Assembly (NCBI RefSeq): GCF_001044425.1
Contig: NZ_LFML01000068.1
Coordinates: forward strand, 224,795-288,794
Direction: 5' to 3'
DNA: 64,000 nt
Source of the DNA: Streptomyces roseus
GTDB taxonomy: Bacteria; Actinomycetota; Actinomycetes; Streptomycetales; Streptomycetaceae
Position numbers and translations under genes: made by a program. How positions within the stretch are numbered: position 1 is the stretch's first letter; each line of letters starts with the position of its first letter. Below the pieces are notes generated by a model. The model was not told where the DNA came from. It searched no databases and saw nothing but the letters and a program-made list of their open reading frames with translations. Shown here piece after piece: positions 60,135 through 64,000 of this stretch.

Positions 60135-62048
60135 GTGCTGCTGACCCGCATCAAGGGACCGCGCGATCTGGACCGGCTCAGCCTGGAGGAGCTCGACCAG
60201 CTCGCCGCCGAGATCAGGTCCTTCCTCGTCGACGCCGTCTCCAAGACCGGCGGGCACCTCGGCCCCAACCTCGGGGTGGTCGAACTGACGATCGCCCTGC
60301 ACCGGGTCTTCGACTCGCCCAAGGACAAGGTCCTCTTCGACACCGGCCACCAGGCCTACGTCCACAAGCTGCTCACGGGCCGCCAGGACTTCGGCGGACT
60401 GCGCACCAAGGGCGGCCTGTCCGGCTACCCCTCGCGCGCCGAGTCCGACCACGACGTCATCGAGAACTCGCACGCCTCCACCGTCCTGGGCTGGGCCGAC
60501 GGCCTGGCCAAGGCCAACGAGGTGCTCGGCCGCGAGGACCACCACGTCGCCGCCGTCATCGGCGACGGCGCGCTGACGGGCGGCATGGCCTGGGAGGCGC
60601 TGAACAACATCGCCGCCGCCAAGGACCGCCCGCTCGTCATCGTCGTCAACGACAACGAGCGCTCGTACGGCCCGACCATCGGCGGCCTCGCGAACCACCT
60701 GGCCACCCTGCGCACCACGGACGGCTACGAGCGCTTCCTGGCCCGCGGCAAGGAGCTCCTGGAGCGCACCCCGGTCGTCGGGAAGCCGCTCTTCGAGACC
60801 CTGCACGGCGCCAAGAAGGGCCTCAAGGACTTCATCGCCCCGCAGGGCATGTTCGAGGACCTGGGCCTGAAGTACATCGGCCCCATCAACGGCCACGACA
60901 TCGAGGCCCTGGAGTCCGCCCTGCAGCGCGCCAAGCGCTTCAGCGGCCCGGTCATCGTGCACTGCCTCACCCAGAAGGGCCGCGGCTACACCCCGGCCCT
61001 GGAGCACGAAGCGGACCGCTTCCACGCGGTCGGCGTGATCCACCCGGACACCGGCCTGCCGGTCAAGACCGCCGCCGCCAGCTGGACCTCCGTCTTCGCC
61101 GACGAGATGGTCAAGCTCGGCCACGACCGCCCGGACATCGTCGGCATCACCGCCGCCATGCTCCACCCGGTCGGCCTCAACAAGTTCGCCGAGGCCTTCC
61201 CGGACCGGATCTTCGACGTGGGCATCGCCGAGCAGCACGGCGCCACCTCGGCGGCGGGCCTGGCCACCGGCGGCGTCCACCCGGTCTTCGCGGTGTACGC
61301 GACCTTCCTCAACCGCGCCTTCGACCAGGTCCTGATGGACGTGGCCCTGCACAAGTGCGGGGTCACCTTCGTCCTGGACCGCGCCGGCGTCACCGGTGAC
61401 GACGGCGCCTCCCACAACGGCATGTGGGACATGTCCATCCTCCAGGTCGTCCCCGGCCTGCGCTTGGCCGCTCCGCGCGACGCGGAGCAGCTGCGCGCGC
61501 AGCTGCGCGAGGCCGTCGAGGTCAAGGACGCCCCGACCGTCGTGCGCTACTCCAAGGGCGTCGTCGGCCCGGCCGTCCCGGCCGTCGGCCGCATCGGCGG
61601 CATGGACGTACTGCGCGCCCCGGGCGCCGAGGTCACCCCGGACGTACTGCTGGTCTCGGTCGGCGCACTCGCGCCGATGTGCCTGGAGATCGCCGATCTG
61701 CTCGACAAGCAGGGCATCTCCACGACCGTCGTCGACCCCCGCTGGGTCAAGCCGGTGGACGAGGCACTGGCCCCGCTCGCGGAGCGGCACCGCGTGGTGG
61801 TCACCGTCGAGGACAACGGCCGCACCGGCGGCGTGGGCTCCGCCGTCGCGCAGGCACTGCGGGACGCGGGCGTCGACGTACCGCTGCGCGACTTCGGCAT
61901 CCCGCAGCGCTTCCTCGACCACGCCCTGCGCAAGGAGATCATGGCCGAGATCGGCCTGACCGCCCCGGACATCGCCCGGCAGGTCACGGGCCTGGTCGCC
62001 AAGCTGGACGGGCGCTACGACAGCGAGCCGGCCACCGCAGTCGACTGA
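60135..62048 (+). CDS. dxs: 1-Deoxy-D-xylulose-5-phosphate synthase
   Basis: 637 aa. GTG 60135 has a perfect AAGGAGG (60123-60129) at 5-nt spacing. Thiamine-diphosphate enzyme condensing pyruvate and glyceraldehyde-3-phosphate, the first step of the MEP isoprenoid pathway. TPP motif GDGALTGGMAWEALNN...VVNDNERS, KGRGYTPAEHE-like segment KGRGYTPALEHEADRFHA, transketolase pyrimidine domain GIAEQHGATSAAGLA and VLDRAGVTGDDGASHNG, C-terminal domain VTVEDNGRTGGVGSA. Length is standard. Own leader with an AT-richer promoter region at 59990-60060. Confidence 0.96.
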   Translation: MLLTRIKGPRDLDRLSLEELDQLAAEIRSFLVDAVSKTGGHLGPNLGVVELTIALHRVFDSPKDKVLFDTGHQAYVHKLLTGRQDFGGLRTKGGLSGYPSRAESDHDVIENSHASTVLGWADGLAKANEVLGREDHHVAAVIGDGALTGGMAWEALNNIAAAKDRPLVIVVNDNERSYGPTIGGLANHLATLRTTDGYERFLARGKELLERTPVVGKPLFETLHGAKKGLKDFIAPQGMFEDLGLKYIGPINGHDIEALESALQRAKRFSGPVIVHCLTQKGRGYTPALEHEADRFHAVGVIHPDTGLPVKTAAASWTSVFADEMVKLGHDRPDIVGITAAMLHPVGLNKFAEAFPDRIFDVGIAEQHGATSAAGLATGGVHPVFAVYATFLNRAFDQVLMDVALHKCGVTFVLDRAGVTGDDGASHNGMWDMSILQVVPGLRLAAPRDAEQLRAQLREAVEVKDAPTVVRYSKGVVGPAVPAVGRIGGMDVLRAPGAEVTPDVLLVSVGALAPMCLEIADLLDKQGISTTVVDPRWVKPVDEALAPLAERHRVVVTVEDNGRTGGVGSAVAQALRDAGVDVPLRDFGIPQRFLDHALRKEIMAEIGLTAPDIARQVTGLVAKLDGRYDSEPATAVD

Positions 62049-62102
62049 CTCCGGCCGCAACCGGCCGCAACCGGCCACGACGGATCGCGCGGTTGCACGT
62101 CA

Positions 62103-62144
62103 CGGGCCGGGAGATCACCCTTGAGGGGTGGGCCTCCCGGCCCG
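62103..62144 (+). terminator. Hairpin between dxs and the permease gene
   Basis: 11-bp stem CGGGCCGGGAG / CTCCCGGCCCG (62103-62113 with 62134-62144) with a second internal CACCC/GGGTG pairing. Preceded by a three-fold CCGGCCGCAA repeat (62052-62078). Confidence 0.65.
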
Positions 62145-62178
62145 TTCGCGTACGTCGTCGCCCGTCGGAGGTGCGTCG

Positions 62179-63675
62179 GTGAGCAAGGACCTGAACAGCG
62201 TCTTCCGCACCAAGACGGTGGAGCAGTCCATCCGTGACACGGAGGAGCCGGAACACGCCCTCCGCAAGTCGCTCTCCGCCTGGGACCTGACGGTCTTCGG
62301 CGTGGGCGTCATCATCGGCACCGGCATCTTCGTGCTCACGGGCATCGCGGCCCGGAACAACGCCGGACCCGCCACCGCCCTGGCCTTCGTCGCGGCGGGC
62401 ATCGTCTGCGCCCTCGCGGCGCTCTGCTACGCCGAGTTCGCCTCCACGGTGCCGGTGGCCGGATCGGCGTACACCTTCTCGTACGCCTCGATCGGCGAGC
62501 TGCCCGCCTGGATCATCGGCTGGGACCTGGTGCTCGAATTCGCGCTCGGCACCGCCGTCGTGGCGGTCGGCTGGTCCGGGTACGTGCGCCACCTCATGCA
62601 CACCAACCTCGGCTGGGACCTGCCCAAGGCGCTGGAAGGGCCGGACGCGGGAGGCAGCTTCGACCTGCTGGCCTTCCTGCTGATCCTCGTGCTGACCGTG
62701 ATCCTGGTCGTCGGGACGAAGCTCTCGGCGCGGATCACCGCGATCGTGGTCGCGATCAAGGTCGCCGTGGTGCTGCTCGTCATCATCGCGGGCCTGTTCT
62801 TCATCAAGGCCGACAACTACTCGCCCTTCATCCCGCCGGCCCAGCCACAGGAGGCGGGCAGCGGCCTGCACGCGCCGCTGGTCCAGCTGATGTTCGGCTA
62901 CGCGCCCACCAACTTCGGCGTCATGGGCATCTTCACGGCGGCCTCCCTCATCTTCTTCGCCTTCATCGGCTTCGACGTCGTGGCCACCGCGGCGGAGGAG
63001 ACGAGGAACCCCCAGCGGGACATGCCGCGCGGCATCCTGGGCTCGCTCCTGATCTGCACGTTCCTCTACGTGGCCGTGACGCTGGTGGTCACCGGCATGC
63101 AGAAGTACTCGGAGATGTCGCCGACCGCGCCGCTGGCCGAAGCCTTCAAATCGGTGAACCAGCCCTTCTTCTCCGGTGCCATCAGCCTCGGGGCGGCCGT
63201 CGGCCTGATCACCGTGAGCATGATCCTGCTGCTCGGCCAGACCCGCGTGTTCTTCGCGATGAGCCGTGACGGTCTGCTGCCGCGCGTCTTCTCCGTCACC
63301 CACCCCAAGTACCGCACCCCCTACCGTGCGACCATCCTGCTCGGCGGGATCATCGCGATCGTCGCGGGCTTCACCAGCCTGGAGAAGCTGGCGGAACTGG
63401 TGAACATCGGCACGCTGTTCGCCTTCGTGCTCGTCGCCCTCGGCGTGATCATCCTGCGCCGGACCCGCCCCGACCTGCACCGGGCGTTCCGCACCCCGTG
63501 GGTGCCGGTGATCCCGATCCTGTCGATCGCGGCCTCGCTGTGGCTGATGCTCAACCTGCCGGCCGAGACCTGGATCCGGTTCGGCATCTGGATGCTCATC
63601 GGCCTCGTCGTCTACTTCCTGTACGGCCGTCAGCACAGCCGCCTCGGCAAGTCCGGCCAGAACGCGGAGTATTAG
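62179..63675 (+). CDS. APC-family (cationic) amino-acid permease
   Basis: 498 aa. GTG 62179 has GGAGG (62167-62171) at 7-nt spacing. The first helix has the APC signature GVGVIIGTGIFVLTG; twelve or more helices follow, with FASTVPVAGSAYTFSYASIGELPAWIIGW, and FFAFIGFDVVATAAEETRNPQRDMPRGI (APC conserved loop). Resembles YfnA/CtrA-type transporters for arginine/lysine or branched-chain amino acids. A strong hairpin follows the stop. Confidence 0.9.
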   Translation: MSKDLNSVFRTKTVEQSIRDTEEPEHALRKSLSAWDLTVFGVGVIIGTGIFVLTGIAARNNAGPATALAFVAAGIVCALAALCYAEFASTVPVAGSAYTFSYASIGELPAWIIGWDLVLEFALGTAVVAVGWSGYVRHLMHTNLGWDLPKALEGPDAGGSFDLLAFLLILVLTVILVVGTKLSARITAIVVAIKVAVVLLVIIAGLFFIKADNYSPFIPPAQPQEAGSGLHAPLVQLMFGYAPTNFGVMGIFTAASLIFFAFIGFDVVATAAEETRNPQRDMPRGILGSLLICTFLYVAVTLVVTGMQKYSEMSPTAPLAEAFKSVNQPFFSGAISLGAAVGLITVSMILLLGQTRVFFAMSRDGLLPRVFSVTHPKYRTPYRATILLGGIIAIVAGFTSLEKLAELVNIGTLFAFVLVALGVIILRRTRPDLHRAFRTPWVPVIPILSIAASLWLMLNLPAETWIRFGIWMLIGLVVYFLYGRQHSRLGKSGQNAEY

Positions 63676-63704
63676 GACGCGCAGTACCAGGACTTGGAGT
63701 ACCG

Positions 63705-63747
63705 GAAGCGGGCCGTGCGGGAGAGGTGTTCCCGTACGGCCCGCTTC
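63705..63747. terminator. Bidirectional terminator between permease and LCP gene
   Basis: 12-bp stem GAAGCGGGCCGT / ACGGCCCGCTTC extended by five more pairs including one G-U, loop 63722-63730. It sits between two convergent genes and can serve both. Confidence 0.8.
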
Positions 63748-63809
63748 TTCGTGCGTGGGGCGCTGCGGCGTTCTCGGTGCTGGTCTCGGCCTTCGTCTCG
63801 GCCCTGGTC

Positions 63810-64000
63810 TCAGCCCTTGGCGGGGGAGTTCTTGGCGTCGGCCGGGATCTTCTGGTCGGTGCGCAGGGCCTCCCAGACCTTGCCCGCCTGCGGTTCGGCG
63901 ACGACCACGCGGTTCGGGTCCACCTTGTCGTAGGCGACCGGGAGCATGATCGTCTCCATGGTGTCCGGGTCCACGCCCTTCATGCTCTGGGCGAAGTCGG
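63810..64000 (-). CDS. LytR-CpsA-Psr (LCP) family protein, C-terminal end (partial)
   Basis: The last ~62 codons of a minus-strand gene cut by the window edge, ending at TGA 63810-63812. Readable sequence FAQSMKGVDPDTMETIMLPV, YDKVDPNRVVVAEPQAGKVW then EALRTDQKIPADAKNSPAKG has the LCP C-terminal pattern (xVDPxTMxTxxxPV and NRVVxxEPxAxxLW). LCP proteins attach glycopolymers to peptidoglycan. Catalytic residues are outside the window, so the call rests on the tail only. Confidence 0.65.
   Translation of the reverse strand, partial: DFAQSMKGVDPDTMETIMLPVAYDKVDPNRVVVAEPQAGKVWEALRTDQKIPADAKNSPAKG

Noticed and set aside
59856..62078. 740-codon open frame antisense to dxs
   Set aside because: Same shadow effect; dxs on the plus strand has all family motifs.

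Overview
The window is high-GC actinobacterial DNA with Streptomyces-type gene order: GTG/TTG starts, four-base ATGA/GTGA stop-start overlaps, strong G/C third-position bias, and a block whose order matches my memory of Streptomyces coelicolor SCO5998-SCO6014 (murA paralogue, aconitase, ngcEFG, ROK regulator, xylFGH, dxs, amino-acid permease). The correspondence is from recall, not from a search.

Chromosomal left part (1-17268). A catabolic cluster (DapA-like lyase, two tandem proline-racemase-family enzymes, an ornithine-cyclodeaminase-family enzyme, a FadR-type GntR regulator) is followed by a five-gene oligopeptide/dipeptide-type ABC importer with its own promoter. Together they look like uptake and breakdown of hydroxyproline or proline-rich peptides. 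A truncated SMP-30/gluconolactonase remnant lies between them. Then come a HAD hydrolase, an S9 dipeptidyl-peptidase-like enzyme, a 14-TM MFS exporter and a cytochrome P450.

Mobile region (17269-40247). A 23-kb insertion is bounded by near-identical copies of the 3' end of the murA-like gene; a third copy at 21560 divides it into two tandem units. The left unit (17269-21576) holds a decayed tyrosine-integrase tail and a translationally coupled operon on the minus strand: SF1 (UvrD-like) helicase, DarT-like ADP-ribosyltransferase, and an ADP-ribosylglycohydrolase fused to a VOC domain. I regard this as the best candidate for a little-described defence or toxin-antitoxin system. The right unit (21576-40247) is a complete-looking actinobacterial integrative and conjugative element (AICE). 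It carries an AT-rich two-gene AAA-ATPase + DUF4435 module resembling PARIS (AriAB), an XRE regulator with an NAD-dependent epimerase, a GntR repressor, a transfer module (small Spd-like proteins, TraA-like, FtsK-like TraB followed by CTGACACC octamers that look like a clt site), an orphan C5 DNA methyltransferase, a prim-pol plus helicase replication pair followed by TGCGTCAC iteron-like repeats, an excisionase and an intact tyrosine integrase ending beside the right att site.

Chromosomal right part (40233-64000). The target gene is an XRE-MurA fusion. It is followed by a Tat-exported amidohydrolase divergent from a LacI regulator, aconitase with iron-box-like operators, ngcEFG (GlcNAc/chitobiose uptake) with a DasR-like site, an Mg2+ P-type ATPase with a long leader containing a possible leader peptide and a downstream mgtC remnant, rok7B7-xylFGH (sugar sensing and uptake), dxs (isoprenoid precursor synthesis), a cationic amino-acid permease and the 3' end of an LCP-family gene. 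No tRNA, rRNA or CRISPR array was seen.
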